Below are positions 44,688-53,805 of a stretch of 64,000 nt of DNA, piece by piece. The translations under genes were made by a program, and so were the position numbers. The notes beneath the pieces are model-generated. The model did no database searches, had not been told where the DNA came from, and was given only the letters and a program-made list of their open reading frames with translations. Position 1 is the stretch's first letter. The number at the start of each line of letters is the position of its first letter. The stretch comes from Olleya sp. Bg11-27. Lineage in GTDB: Bacteria; Bacteroidota; Bacteroidia; Flavobacteriales; Flavobacteriaceae. Location: contig NZ_CP025117.1 of NCBI RefSeq assembly GCF_002831645.1, positions 3,487,001 to 3,551,000 of the forward strand. Direction: 5' to 3'.

Positions 44688-46760
44688 TTATTGTTTTTGG
44701 TTGTCCTGCAAATTACTAATTATAGATTTATATTTTTCATTTTCAGATAACAATTCTAAAAGTTGTTTCGCAAAACTCTTGAATCTCCAATTATGATGCC
44801 TTGAAGCCGTTATTAAACTTGATAAAGCATCCTGATTAAACAATCCTAAACTGCTCAAAACATCAAATGCATTTTGGCGTAACTGAAAGCCATGTTCTGA
44901 TGCCGTATACCCGACCAATTCATTATAAAATGTCGTTTTACTATCTTCTTCATATCCTGGAGTTGCAATTGCCAAAGCCAACCACAGCGTTCTTACATTA
45001 TAATCATTAAAACCATAAATTGTCTTCGTTTGGTCTAAATACACCTCTCGCTTTTGCGGAAAATTGGCCCAAAGGTTATAAAGAGCAGCTTCATTTGTGA
45101 TATAAGATTGATCATCAAGTAACGTTTCGTAATATTTCTGAAATTTCAAAGGAATCTTTTGCAACCCCAAAGCCAAGGTTTGTCTTAATTGTATTTGGCC
45201 TGATTGAAACGCTTCCTCTATCAAATCATCTGACGTTGGATATTCAGGTGTTGACACCGCTTCTTCCAAAACTGCAACTTGAATAGCATAAAACCCTTTT
45301 GGCAATTCAGTTATCAAGCTTGACGGAATATAGTTGTCCTCAGCATCTGTTCTATAACTTAAATACGGATCTGTTTTCATGGTTAATAAAAACGATGACG
45401 TTTCATTCTTTCGTAAAGCAACTGCCATCTCTTCCTCTAAAACATCAGAAGACAGTAACCATTGTGCCACAAACCCTGTCAAATCCTGACCTGATGTTTT
45501 TTCTACTTCTTTTATAAAATCATTGGTTTCTACATTTTTAAACGCGTTAGCTTTCAAATATATCTTTACAGCCTTTTTAAACGCCTTGTCACCTACTTTC
45601 TCGCGTAAAGTATGTAATGCCCAAGCTCCTTTTTTATAAAACGTCGTGCTGCTTGATTTTGGATCTAGTAACGAGGTGCTCTCTCCAGCCACATCTTGCG
45701 CTATCAATTCTTGAGCATATTGGTAGAGTTGCCAATAGTAATAGTCCTCTCCAAAAATATCACGTTCTGCTAACAACGCATAATACGTTGCAAAACCTTC
45801 TTGTAACCAATGGTGTGTTCCTGAGGTTTCCGTCACCAAATCTCCAAACCACTGGTGCGCCAACTCGTGCGCATTAACATTAACGTAGTTTTTGTCCACA
45901 AAACTAGTCCTGTCAATCATAAAATAGTCACTAAAAATGGTACAACTGGTATTTTCCATTCCCGAATACAAAAAGTCCTTTACTGGTACTTGCTTGTAGT
46001 TTTGCCAAGGATAAGGTACGCCTATTTCATCTTCTAAAAAATCAAATAGTTGCTTAGTGTAACGATAAGTAGGTTCTACTTTAGCCGAATCTTCTGGGTA
46101 GTAATATAACGCTATTGGTATTCCGCTCTTGGAGGTGATTACCTGTTTCTCATATTTACCAATTGCCAATGCAACAAGATAACTTGACATTGGTTTTTGC
46201 ATGTCGTAATGCCAAGTGGTCGTTGAGTCATTACTAATTTTATCGATTAATGCACCGTTAGCAATAACCTGATAGTCTTTATCATAAGTAATTGACAAGT
46301 CAAATTCGATTTTATCATTCATGTCATCAATACTTGGCAACCAATGGCTTGTATATTTACCTTGACCTTGCGTCCAGATTTGATGAGAATTTTCTTTTTC
46401 CGTGAAGTAGAGTGCTTTTTTGGGAACCAAAAAATAGATTAATTTAAAAGAGTAAATAGAATCCTTCAAAAAATCACCTCTGTGTTTTTTAAATACAATC
46501 ATGTCCTCTTTTAGACTCGCTTCAGCTTTTAAATTACTATCATGTATCTCAAAATGACGAATATTATTCCTTGAGTTTATAAATACCGAATCAATTTCTT
46601 TTAAAACTTTAAATTTATAAGTCACTCCTCCAACAATCATCTTTTCTGCTGTTTTAAACCCTATTTGAGCATCAATGGATATAAAATCAATAAATTCAGT
46701 TTGTTGCGCTTTCGCTGAAAGACATAAAAACGTAATAAATAGTACAAAAAGGTATCTCAT
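44688..46760 (-). CDS. M1 family aminopeptidase
   Basis: A 690-residue exported enzyme: signal peptide 1-18 (LCLSAKAQ), substrate loop GMENTS near 270, zinc site HELAH near 297-301 followed by the third ligand in LQEGFATYY (E 18 residues later), then the C-terminal helical domain with HEAT-like repeats to the end. It releases N-terminal residues from peptides in the periplasm or at the surface. It is cotranscribed with the patatin-like gene. Contrast with the gene at 9848, where these residues are missing. Confidence 0.94.
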   Translation of the reverse strand: MRYLFVLFITFLCLSAKAQQTEFIDFISIDAQIGFKTAEKMIVGGVTYKFKVLKEIDSVFINSRNNIRHFEIHDSNLKAEASLKEDMIVFKKHRGDFLKDSIYSFKLIYFLVPKKALYFTEKENSHQIWTQGQGKYTSHWLPSIDDMNDKIEFDLSITYDKDYQVIANGALIDKISNDSTTTWHYDMQKPMSSYLVALAIGKYEKQVITSKSGIPIALYYYPEDSAKVEPTYRYTKQLFDFLEDEIGVPYPWQNYKQVPVKDFLYSGMENTSCTIFSDYFMIDRTSFVDKNYVNVNAHELAHQWFGDLVTETSGTHHWLQEGFATYYALLAERDIFGEDYYYWQLYQYAQELIAQDVAGESTSLLDPKSSSTTFYKKGAWALHTLREKVGDKAFKKAVKIYLKANAFKNVETNDFIKEVEKTSGQDLTGFVAQWLLSSDVLEEEMAVALRKNETSSFLLTMKTDPYLSYRTDAEDNYIPSSLITELPKGFYAIQVAVLEEAVSTPEYPTSDDLIEEAFQSGQIQLRQTLALGLQKIPLKFQKYYETLLDDQSYITNEAALYNLWANFPQKREVYLDQTKTIYGFNDYNVRTLWLALAIATPGYEEDSKTTFYNELVGYTASEHGFQLRQNAFDVLSSLGLFNQDALSSLITASRHHNWRFKSFAKQLLELLSENEKYKSIISNLQDNQKQ

Positions 46761-46964
46761 AAATAGTTTTAAACAAGGATTAGACCAAAATACAATTTTT
46801 TGTGATGTGTTAACTCCTCTTTCTTTTGATTTCCTTTAGAGGGAAATCAATATTCATTCTCCTTTTTCCAAAAAGAGGAGAGCTACTTAGTGACAAACCT
46901 TGCATTATATACATCAATGTTCTTTCTTTTATAATTTGAGACATAGCGGTACAATTACCAAAAA

Positions 46965-47080
46965 CTTCTCGATACAATTTGCTCATGCTTCACGAATCAC
47001 TCGAAGTGACGTTGTGTTTATCTGTGAATTGTCTGTTAGAGTGGCTCGATCTTTTAGAGACGTATCTCTTAAAAACTTTA
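46965..47080. repeat. Interspersed intergenic repeat, locus 1
   Basis: The block CTTCTCGATACAATTTGCTC...CACTCGAAGTGAC (46965-47010) recurs at 50499-50544 with few changes, and the following block GTCTGTTAGAGTGGCTCGAT...GAGACGTATC (47031-47067) resembles 50441-50476. It forms most of the 438-base gap before recG. The 81-codon open frame over it is not a credible gene. Similar degenerate repeats are common between genes in marine Flavobacteriaceae. Confidence 0.7.
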
Positions 47081-47198
47081 CACAATCAATAATTGTTTCA
47101 TTCCAAAAATCGCTTAAAATTAGCAAATCACACCAAGCCACGTAATGCTACTCATTTTAACTTTCACTTTAAATCAAAATACATTAATTTCGTTGTCT

Positions 47199-49301
47199 AT
47201 GAGTACTAACTTACAAACTCCAATAGATTACTTAAAAGGTGTTGGGCCAAATCGTGCAACTTTATTGCGCAAGGAGTTGGGTATTCATACCTATCAAGAT
47301 TTAATAAATCTGTTTCCAAATCGGTATTTGGATCGTACAAAATATTATAAAATCAACCAATTATTACCTAATGCTGCCGAGGTACAAATTATTGGTAAAA
47401 TCACAAAATTTGAAGAGATTGCTCAGAAAAGAGGCAAGCGATTAGTTGCGACTTTTAAGGACGAAACTGGCACCATGGAATTGGTTTGGTTTAGAGGTCA
47501 AAAATGGATTAAGGAAGGGTTAAAATTAAACGCAACTTATGTCATTTTTGGAAAAACAAACTTGTTTGCAAACAAGTATAATATGCCACATCCTGATATC
47601 GAATTATTGTCAGAACATGAAGCTAATTTACGCAGTGCGATGCAAGCGATTTATCCTTCAACAGAAAAATTAGCTAACAGAGGAATTAGCAATCGCGTGA
47701 TGACAAAAATCATGCAAAATTTGTTCCTTGAAACCAAGGGGAGATTTGTTGAAACCTTGTCCGAAAAACTACTCTCAGAAAACAAATTAATTTCGAAATC
47801 TGAAGCCCTTTTAAATGTTCATTTTCCAAAAGACCAAACAGCCCTTTCTAAAGCTGAATTTAGACTGAAATTTGAAGAATTATTTTACATACAATTACAA
47901 TTAATTCTTAAAAATCTAATTCATAAAGCAAAAATTAAAGGCTTCCCTTTTGAAACGGTTGGCGCTCATTTTAATTCGTTTTTCAAAAACCATTTACCGT
48001 TTGAATTAACCAATGCACAGAAGCGCGTATTAAAAGAAATCAGAGCAGATTTAGGCAGTAATGCGCAAATGAATCGCCTTTTACAAGGTGATGTTGGCTC
48101 TGGAAAAACCATAGTTGCATTAATGTCAATGTTAATAGCGGTTGACAATGGTTTTCAAGCTTGCTTAATGGCACCGACTGAAATTTTGTCAGTACAACAC
48201 TATAATGGTTTACTAGAACTATGTAATGAATTAGAAATCAAAATAAAACTACTCACAGGTTCAAGTAAAACTTCAGAACGGAGAGAAATACACAAAATGC
48301 TAGAAAGTGGTGAATTAGACATTTTAATTGGCACACATGCTGTTTTAGAAGATAAGGTTAAATTCAACAATTTGGGACTCGTAATTATTGACGAGCAACA
48401 CCGTTTTGGAGTCAAGCAACGTTCTAAGCTTTGGAAAAAAAACAGTCTTCCGCCTCACGTTTTAGTCATGACAGCAACTCCAATTCCGAGAACATTAGCG
48501 ATGTCTGTTTATGGCGATTTAGACATCTCCGTAATTGACGAATTACCCCCTGGAAGACAGCCCATAAAAACGGTCCATAGATACGACTCCAATCGACTAA
48601 AAGTATTCCGTTTTATTCGTGACGAAATTGCTAAAAAAAGACAGGTCTATATTGTCTATCCTTTAATACAAGAAAACGCTCAGATGGACTACAAGGATCT
48701 GATGGATGGTTACGAAAGTTTGACCCGAGATTTTCCGATGCCCGAGTATCAAATATCCATTGTTCATGGTAAAATGAAACCCGCAGATAAGGAGTTTGAA
48801 ATGCAACGTTTTGTTAAAGGCGAAACTCAAATTATGGTAGCAACTACAGTGATTGAAGTTGGCGTAAATGTGCCCAATGCTTCGGTCATGGTAATTGAAA
48901 GTGCTGAGCGTTTTGGACTGTCACAATTACACCAATTAAGAGGTCGTGTTGGACGTGGTGCAGAGCAAAGTTATTGCATCTTAATGACCAGTCATAAATT
49001 ATCAGAAAACAGTAAAACACGTGTCCAAACCATGACCAGTACAAATGATGGTTTTGAGATTGCAGAAGTGGATTTACGACTTCGTGGGCCTGGAGATATT
49101 ATGGGGACCCAACAAAGCGGAATCTTAAATTTACGCATTGCAGATATTGTAAAAGACAACGACATTTTGCAACATGCACGTTATTGGGCAAAAGACCTTT
49201 TAACTAAAGATCCAAGTTTAAGTAGTCCTGATAATGCAATTATATTAGAGACGTACCGACAAATGAGTAAATACAAAAACATCTGGAACTACATTAGCTA
49301 A
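47199..49301 (+). CDS. recG: ATP-dependent DNA helicase RecG
   Basis: A 700-residue superfamily 2 helicase. N-terminal wedge domain at about 5-170 (TPIDYLKGVGPNRATLL, LFPNRYLDRT), Walker A GDVGSGKT near 297-304, DEQHRFGVKQR near 398, TATPIPRTLA, the motif VHGKMKPADKE and the end block LHQLRGRVGRG. RecG remodels stalled forks and branch-migrates Holliday junctions. The ATG at 47199 is chosen over an in-frame start 54 bases upstream since MSTNLQTPIDYLKG is the usual beginning. The next gene follows after three bases. Confidence 0.95.
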   Translation: MSTNLQTPIDYLKGVGPNRATLLRKELGIHTYQDLINLFPNRYLDRTKYYKINQLLPNAAEVQIIGKITKFEEIAQKRGKRLVATFKDETGTMELVWFRGQKWIKEGLKLNATYVIFGKTNLFANKYNMPHPDIELLSEHEANLRSAMQAIYPSTEKLANRGISNRVMTKIMQNLFLETKGRFVETLSEKLLSENKLISKSEALLNVHFPKDQTALSKAEFRLKFEELFYIQLQLILKNLIHKAKIKGFPFETVGAHFNSFFKNHLPFELTNAQKRVLKEIRADLGSNAQMNRLLQGDVGSGKTIVALMSMLIAVDNGFQACLMAPTEILSVQHYNGLLELCNELEIKIKLLTGSSKTSERREIHKMLESGELDILIGTHAVLEDKVKFNNLGLVIIDEQHRFGVKQRSKLWKKNSLPPHVLVMTATPIPRTLAMSVYGDLDISVIDELPPGRQPIKTVHRYDSNRLKVFRFIRDEIAKKRQVYIVYPLIQENAQMDYKDLMDGYESLTRDFPMPEYQISIVHGKMKPADKEFEMQRFVKGETQIMVATTVIEVGVNVPNASVMVIESAERFGLSQLHQLRGRVGRGAEQSYCILMTSHKLSENSKTRVQTMTSTNDGFEIAEVDLRLRGPGDIMGTQQSGILNLRIADIVKDNDILQHARYWAKDLLTKDPSLSSPDNAIILETYRQMSKYKNIWNYIS

Positions 49302-49304
49302 GTT

Positions 49305-50375
49305 ATGACCACAAAAAACACTGACGTACTAATTATTGGCGCTGGACTAACAGGCTTAACACTAGCCTATTTACTTAAATCGTTAAACGTAAAAACAACT
49401 ATAATCGAAGCTAATACACGTATTGGCGGGCGCATTGTAACCAAACGCAATACTAATGAAGCACCAATAGATCTTGGAGCAACATGGCTTGTACCTCAGC
49501 AAACAAACGTTTTGAACTTACTAAAAACACTAAATATTGAGGTTTTTGAACAGTTTTACGGAGCAACCGCAATTTACCAACCAGATCCTAATAAACAAGC
49601 GCAACTAGTAGCTTTACCCAATAATGAATCGGTGAGTTACCGCATTAAAAACGGAACACAAACCCTAATTGAAACGTTAGCGGACCAATTAGACAGTACA
49701 AGTATTCAAACCGATACTAGCGTAATTTCAATTCAGCTTAAAGCGGAATACCTAGAAGTAAAAACGAATAAGCAGACCTACCATTCAACATATGTGATTT
49801 CGACCCTACCTCCTGCTTTATTTAATCAAAACATTAGCGTAACACCGGAATTACCCGAAGTTATAACGGACGTTTTATCAAAAACACATACCTGGATGCA
49901 CAACTCCATTAGAGCTGGCTTTACCTATAAAACCCCTTTTTGGAAACACCCGCAAAGCAGTGGGACTATTTATGCCAATTCAGGACCTTTACAAGAGTTT
50001 TATGACCATTGTAACGCTGAGCAATCCCTATATGCTCTAAGTGGTTTTATGAGCGCTAATTTGCACGATTTAGGCAAAAAACAACGCAAACAATTAGCTT
50101 TAGACCAATTACAAAGCTATTATGGCGACCAAGCCTTAGAGTATTTAAGTTACGAAGAGTGCGTATGGATTGCTCAAAAACACACGATTAAACCAGATAA
50201 CAACTTTTTAATGCCTCAGCAAAATAACGGGCACCCACTTTATCAAGAACGCTATTTAAATGAAAGACTTTTTATTGCTGGAGCAGAAACTAGCCCAGTG
50301 TTTTCAGGTAAAATGGAAGCTGCTGCTAGTAGTGCCATGCATGTTTTTAATTCGCTTAAAGCGGAAATTAATTAA
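49305..50375 (+). CDS. Flavin amine oxidase-like FAD-dependent oxidoreductase
   Basis: A 356-residue FAD protein: dinucleotide-binding DVLIIGAGLTGLTLA (about 7-21) followed by IIEANTRIGGRI (38-49), a substrate region with ATWLVPQQ, and the C-terminal FAD motif LFIAGAETSPVFSGKMEAA. It fits the monoamine oxidase/NAD(P)-binding-8 group; substrate is not predictable. Starts three bases after recG, so the pair is cotranscribed, although a functional link to recG is unlikely. Confidence 0.88.
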   Translation: MTTKNTDVLIIGAGLTGLTLAYLLKSLNVKTTIIEANTRIGGRIVTKRNTNEAPIDLGATWLVPQQTNVLNLLKTLNIEVFEQFYGATAIYQPDPNKQAQLVALPNNESVSYRIKNGTQTLIETLADQLDSTSIQTDTSVISIQLKAEYLEVKTNKQTYHSTYVISTLPPALFNQNISVTPELPEVITDVLSKTHTWMHNSIRAGFTYKTPFWKHPQSSGTIYANSGPLQEFYDHCNAEQSLYALSGFMSANLHDLGKKQRKQLALDQLQSYYGDQALEYLSYEECVWIAQKHTIKPDNNFLMPQQNNGHPLYQERYLNERLFIAGAETSPVFSGKMEAAASSAMHVFNSLKAEIN

Positions 50376-50383
50376 GTTTTAAT

Positions 50384-50547
50384 TGCTCCTCTATACAATT
50401 TGCTCATATAACAGAAATCACACAACAGTAAGCACATCTCGTCAGTTCGAGTGCGGCGACCTTAGGAGACGTGTATCGAGAACCTCTTTTCAAATACGCT
50501 TCTCCATACAATCTACTCATGCTTCACAAATCACTCGAAGTGACATT
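50384..50547. repeat. Interspersed intergenic repeat, locus 2
   Basis: Three degenerate blocks in the gap between the flavin enzyme and miaE: CTATACAATTTGCTCAT at 50391-50407, GTCAGTTCGAGTGCGGCGAC...GTGTATCGAGAAC at 50441-50483, and the almost full block at 50499-50544 (CTTCTCCATACAATCTACTC...CACTCGAAGTGAC). The last one matches locus 1 at 46965-47010. The recG-flavin enzyme pair thus lies between two repeat loci of the same orientation. Confidence 0.7.
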
Positions 50548-50570
50548 ACTTTAATAGTATAAAATATAAT

Positions 50571-50578
50571 TATCTTTG
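50571..50578 (+). promoter_or_regulatory. -7 box of the miaE promoter
   Basis: TATCTTTG matches TAnnTTTG exactly, 49 bases before the miaE ATG at 50627. The -33 region is weak. The box starts just after the repeat at locus 2. Confidence 0.55.
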
Positions 50579-50626
50579 CATTACGTATAAAGGCTTAACG
50601 CCAAAACCTAAAAGTTAACGACAATC

Positions 50627-51208
50627 ATGCTTCACCTTAAATTAGAAACCGATCCACGCTGGGTTACTATCGCCGAGTCTAACATAGAAGAAATCCTTAC
50701 AGACCACGCCTGGTGCGAGCAAAAAGCGGCCACTAATGCGATTACGATTATTACGCATAACTCGGAAAAAGTCGATTTAGTCACAGAGCTTTTAGAATTA
50801 GCTAAAGAAGAATTGGAACACTTTCAAATGGTTCATGAAATCATTAAAAAACGGGGTTATACTTTAGGTCGCGAGCGTAAAGACCATTATGTTAACGAAC
50901 TTTATAAGTTCATGAATAAAGGCGGAAGCAGATTACAATCGATGGTTGATCGCTTATTATTCTCGGCAATGATAGAAGCCAGAAGTTGCGAGCGTTTTAA
51001 ACTATTATCGGAACGTATAAACGATGAAGAACTCTCTAAATTTTACTACGAATTAATGGTTAGTGAAGCAGGACATTACACAACATTTATCACTTTTGCT
51101 AGAAAATACGGTCAAGATATTGATGTTGATAAACGCTGGCAAGAGTTAGTAGAATTTGAAGGCGAATTAATTAAAAGTTACGGAACAAGCGAAGGAATCC
51201 ACGGATAA
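50627..51208 (+). CDS. miaE: tRNA-(ms2io6A)-hydroxylase
   Basis: A 193-residue diiron protein of the ferritin-like fold. Ligand-bearing segments: DHAWCEQKAATNA (Glu31 region), AKEELEHFQMV (Glu-x-x-His near 67-70), MIEARSCERF and VSEAGHYTTF (Glu/His pair). MiaE hydroxylates the isopentenyl group of ms2i6A37 in tRNAs reading UNN codons and needs oxygen, fitting an aerobic marine bacterium. The ATG at 50627 fits the family N-terminus. Single gene with its own -7 box. Confidence 0.93.
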   Translation: MLHLKLETDPRWVTIAESNIEEILTDHAWCEQKAATNAITIITHNSEKVDLVTELLELAKEELEHFQMVHEIIKKRGYTLGRERKDHYVNELYKFMNKGGSRLQSMVDRLLFSAMIEARSCERFKLLSERINDEELSKFYYELMVSEAGHYTTFITFARKYGQDIDVDKRWQELVEFEGELIKSYGTSEGIHG

Positions 51209-51276
51209 CCTAACCTGCCAGTCTTCAAAATAATTAAATTTTAGTAGTAATTGCGTGATTACACATAAGAAAAGGC

Positions 51277-51426
51277 ATGGAATGCATGGTAAAAACCACC
51301 GGTGATTCACCCTCTAATTTTGATGGCATTCTATACAAACCTTGTAATGACGCTCTCTCTTTTATTCGCGAAGACAACAATCTTCAAAACATATTCATTT
51401 TAATGAATAAACAACTTAAAACATGA
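51277..51426 (+). CDS. Candidate small protein overlapping the GNAT gene
   Basis: A 49-codon open frame beginning ATG GAA TGC ATG, ending at a TGA that overlaps the ATG of the GNAT gene by ATGA. The product is mostly polar with GDSPSNFDGILYKP in the middle and a lysine-ended tail; no signal peptide. It has no recognised relative. The exact four-base overlap is the main evidence for it being real; a decayed fragment or a leader peptide is equally possible. Confidence 0.35.
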   Translation: MECMVKTTGDSPSNFDGILYKPCNDALSFIREDNNLQNIFILMNKQLKT

Positions 51427-51953
51427 CTTTCACCCCTTTTCCTGAACTACAAACTACTCGTCTACTGTTAAGACAAGTCACTGTTAAAGATAGCGCTATG
51501 GTACTCTATTTAAGATCTGATAAAACGATAAATAAGTATATTCAAAGACCTCCAGAACGACAAACCAGAACCATAACTGATGCAGTCAAGCATATTACAA
51601 TGTTAACAGATCAAATAGAAAGCAATACGTCTATCACTTGGGGAATAACACTACAAAATACAACTGAAATAATTGGCACAATCTGTTTATGGAATTTTTC
51701 AAAAGGACATACAATTGCTGAGGTTGGCTACGATTTAAGTCCAAAACATCATAACAAAGGACTTATGTCCGAAGCGTTACAGGCCGTTATCAATTTTGGT
51801 TTTAATCAGTTACCATGCATTACTATTGTTGCATTTACTCAATTTAGAAACGCTAATTCTATTAAGCTTTTAGAAAACAATGGCTTTGGTTTAAATAAAA
51901 CCTTAAAAGACCCAGACAACAGTAACAACTTGATTTTTGAGCTATTTGAGTAA
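51423..51953 (+). CDS. GNAT family N-acetyltransferase (RimJ/RimL-like)
   Basis: A 176-residue acetyltransferase: ELQTTRLLLRQVTVKDS at the start, GTICLWNF for strand beta4, AEVGYDLSPKHHNKGLMSEAL with the acetyl-CoA loop (about 105-122) and RNANSIKLLENNGFG near the C-terminus. This matches the RimJ/RimL-type branch that acetylates protein N-termini, amino sugars or small amines. Acceptor unknown. Confidence 0.88.
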   Translation: MTFTPFPELQTTRLLLRQVTVKDSAMVLYLRSDKTINKYIQRPPERQTRTITDAVKHITMLTDQIESNTSITWGITLQNTTEIIGTICLWNFSKGHTIAEVGYDLSPKHHNKGLMSEALQAVINFGFNQLPCITIVAFTQFRNANSIKLLENNGFGLNKTLKDPDNSNNLIFELFE

Positions 51954-52161
51954 TATTAGATAAAACAAACTTATAAACATAAATTCTTGAATCCTAAGTT
52001 TTAAAACAGGCATTCACTCTTGTTGGCAACTCCCTACTTGTAAGTGTAAAATCATTCTGTTTTAAAATTAAAAAACTAACTTCGCTTAAATACAGCCTCA
52101 ACTTATTAAACACTTACCCTGTCACAAAGTTTGCACCAAAAAATAGTTATCAAATAATAAA

Positions 52162-52623
52162 ATGAAAATAATAGATTACATTTTTGGAACAAAAAAGACT
52201 TTTAATCACCCCATATTAGGAACATTAACAAGTGAAAGAATAAAAGGGAACAACAAAACTAAAAACTATTCTTGGCAAACAACTGTTCTACTAAAAGGGA
52301 ATACAGAAGAAACTTATATTATTTTAGAAGGAAATACCTCCAGTCCTTTTTCTAATCACCTAACAGCCATTAGTCAATTAATTGAAAATTGGGACAATGA
52401 CTATTTACCTAAAATCGAGAATAAGATTAATGACAATGGTCTTAATAAAATTGAAAAATACTCTAATTGGAAAACTGATTTCTATTTAGCTGCAATCTAC
52501 CCGATAAGTGATAAAAATGAGACATTTGAATTAACACTAGAGCCCTTAGACAAGGAAAAAGACGATCACATTAGCATCGTGTTAAAAAACAAGGTAATCA
52601 CAAAAATCGAAAAATATGACTAA
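52162..52623 (+). CDS. Unrecognised soluble protein
   Basis: A 153-residue cytoplasmic protein with no signal peptide. It starts MKIIDYIFGTKKTFNHPILG and contains a YIILEGNTSSPF strand pair, a helical ISQLIENWDNDYLPKIENK in part, and a beta-rich end (FELTLEPLDKEKDDHISIVL in part). It resembles small accessory proteins often found near polymorphic-toxin loci, but this is not firm enough to assign a role. It stands alone, with gaps of about 200 bases on both sides. Confidence 0.65.
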   Translation: MKIIDYIFGTKKTFNHPILGTLTSERIKGNNKTKNYSWQTTVLLKGNTEETYIILEGNTSSPFSNHLTAISQLIENWDNDYLPKIENKINDNGLNKIEKYSNWKTDFYLAAIYPISDKNETFELTLEPLDKEKDDHISIVLKNKVITKIEKYD

Positions 52624-52854
52624 TTTTTATTGAGTCTTTAAACACTTTAATGAATACTACTAATTAAAGATCTATCTCTGAGACTTCTAACAAACACAAG
52701 ACTATGTTGGTTTATTTAATAACACGAGTCCTTAAATCGCTGGACAAATACTGTACACCACTGTTTAATATTAGCAAAATCTAATATCTTTAGGTCTTAT
52801 TATTAAAAACTAACTTAACTAAATTGAAAACCATTAGTTTAAATTAAAAACTGC

Positions 52855-53805
52855 ATGACAAATATTGAAAGAGAAGATATTCAAATAATAAGTCGACATA
52901 GTAACTGGTCCAAACAAAGCATTGACACACTTTTAAAACAGGAGATTTATAGTGATAAAACCGCTTGGCAGAAATTCTTAAATCTTTTTTTTATCAGTTT
53001 AGGGGTTAGCTTTACAACCGCAGGGATAGTATTCTTTTTCGCCTATAACTGGGCGGACTTACATAAGTTTATAAAAATAGGTTTAATAGAAGTTTTAATT
53101 ATAGCGACCACTTGTATCGTTTTATTCTCTAAACTAAATTTAGACATAAAAAATATAATTTTAACTGGAGCCTCCATTTTAGTAGGTGTGTTATTTGCTG
53201 TATTTGGGCAAATCTATCAAACAGGCGCTAATGCGTATGACTTTTTCCTGGGTTGGACAGTTTTTATAACGCTTTGGGTCGGCATTTCTAATTTTGCTCC
53301 GTTATGGCTTGTTTTTATAATATTAGTAAACACGACACTTATATTATACACTGAGCAGGTTGCAAATGATTGGTCTAATATTTTTAATCTCACCTTATTT
53401 TTTGTTGTTAACACCTTGTTTTTAATCGTCGCTTTACTGGTAAAAAAACACTCAAAAACTATTAAAATCCCCATTTGGTTTACTAACAGCATAGCCTTAA
53501 TTGCTATTTTTTTTAGTACCGTAGGTATTAATGAAGGCATTTTTAACGAACACAAATTTTCTTTTTTCATATTATTATTAATCACAATAGTATGTTACGC
53601 GGCAGGTCTTAAATATGGCTTAAAAGTAAAAAGTGGTTTTTATCTTGCAATAATTCCGTTCAGTATTATCATTATTATTTGTAGTTTAATTCTCAACCTA
53701 TCACATAGTGATGGTATCTTTTTTATCATCGGTTTATTTATTATTTCTAGTATTACAGTGGTCATTAAAAACCTAATTAGCCTTCAAAAAAAATGGACAA
53801 ACTAA
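52855..53805 (+). CDS. DUF2157 membrane protein
   Basis: A 316-residue protein with a soluble N-terminus of about 45 residues (IISRHSNWSKQSIDTLLKQE) and eight to nine transmembrane helices. The block GQIYQTGANAYDFFLGW near residues 118-134 is the DUF2157 signature. Function unknown. First gene of a three-gene overlapping operon with DUF4401 and GDYXXLXY proteins; the overlap with the next gene is 13 bases. Confidence 0.88.
   Translation: MTNIEREDIQIISRHSNWSKQSIDTLLKQEIYSDKTAWQKFLNLFFISLGVSFTTAGIVFFFAYNWADLHKFIKIGLIEVLIIATTCIVLFSKLNLDIKNIILTGASILVGVLFAVFGQIYQTGANAYDFFLGWTVFITLWVGISNFAPLWLVFIILVNTTLILYTEQVANDWSNIFNLTLFFVVNTLFLIVALLVKKHSKTIKIPIWFTNSIALIAIFFSTVGINEGIFNEHKFSFFILLLITIVCYAAGLKYGLKVKSGFYLAIIPFSIIIIICSLILNLSHSDGIFFIIGLFIISSITVVIKNLISLQKKWTN

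Noticed and set aside
46900-47145. 81-codon open frame before recG
   Set aside because: It lies over the interspersed repeat, has no recognisable domain or signal, and its sequence is explained by the repeat.
51999-52068. 11-bp inverted repeat TTTTAAAACAG / CTGTTTTAAAA with a 48-base loop
   Set aside because: AT-rich and partly self-complementary arms can arise by chance; no target duplication or flanking structure supports a MITE.
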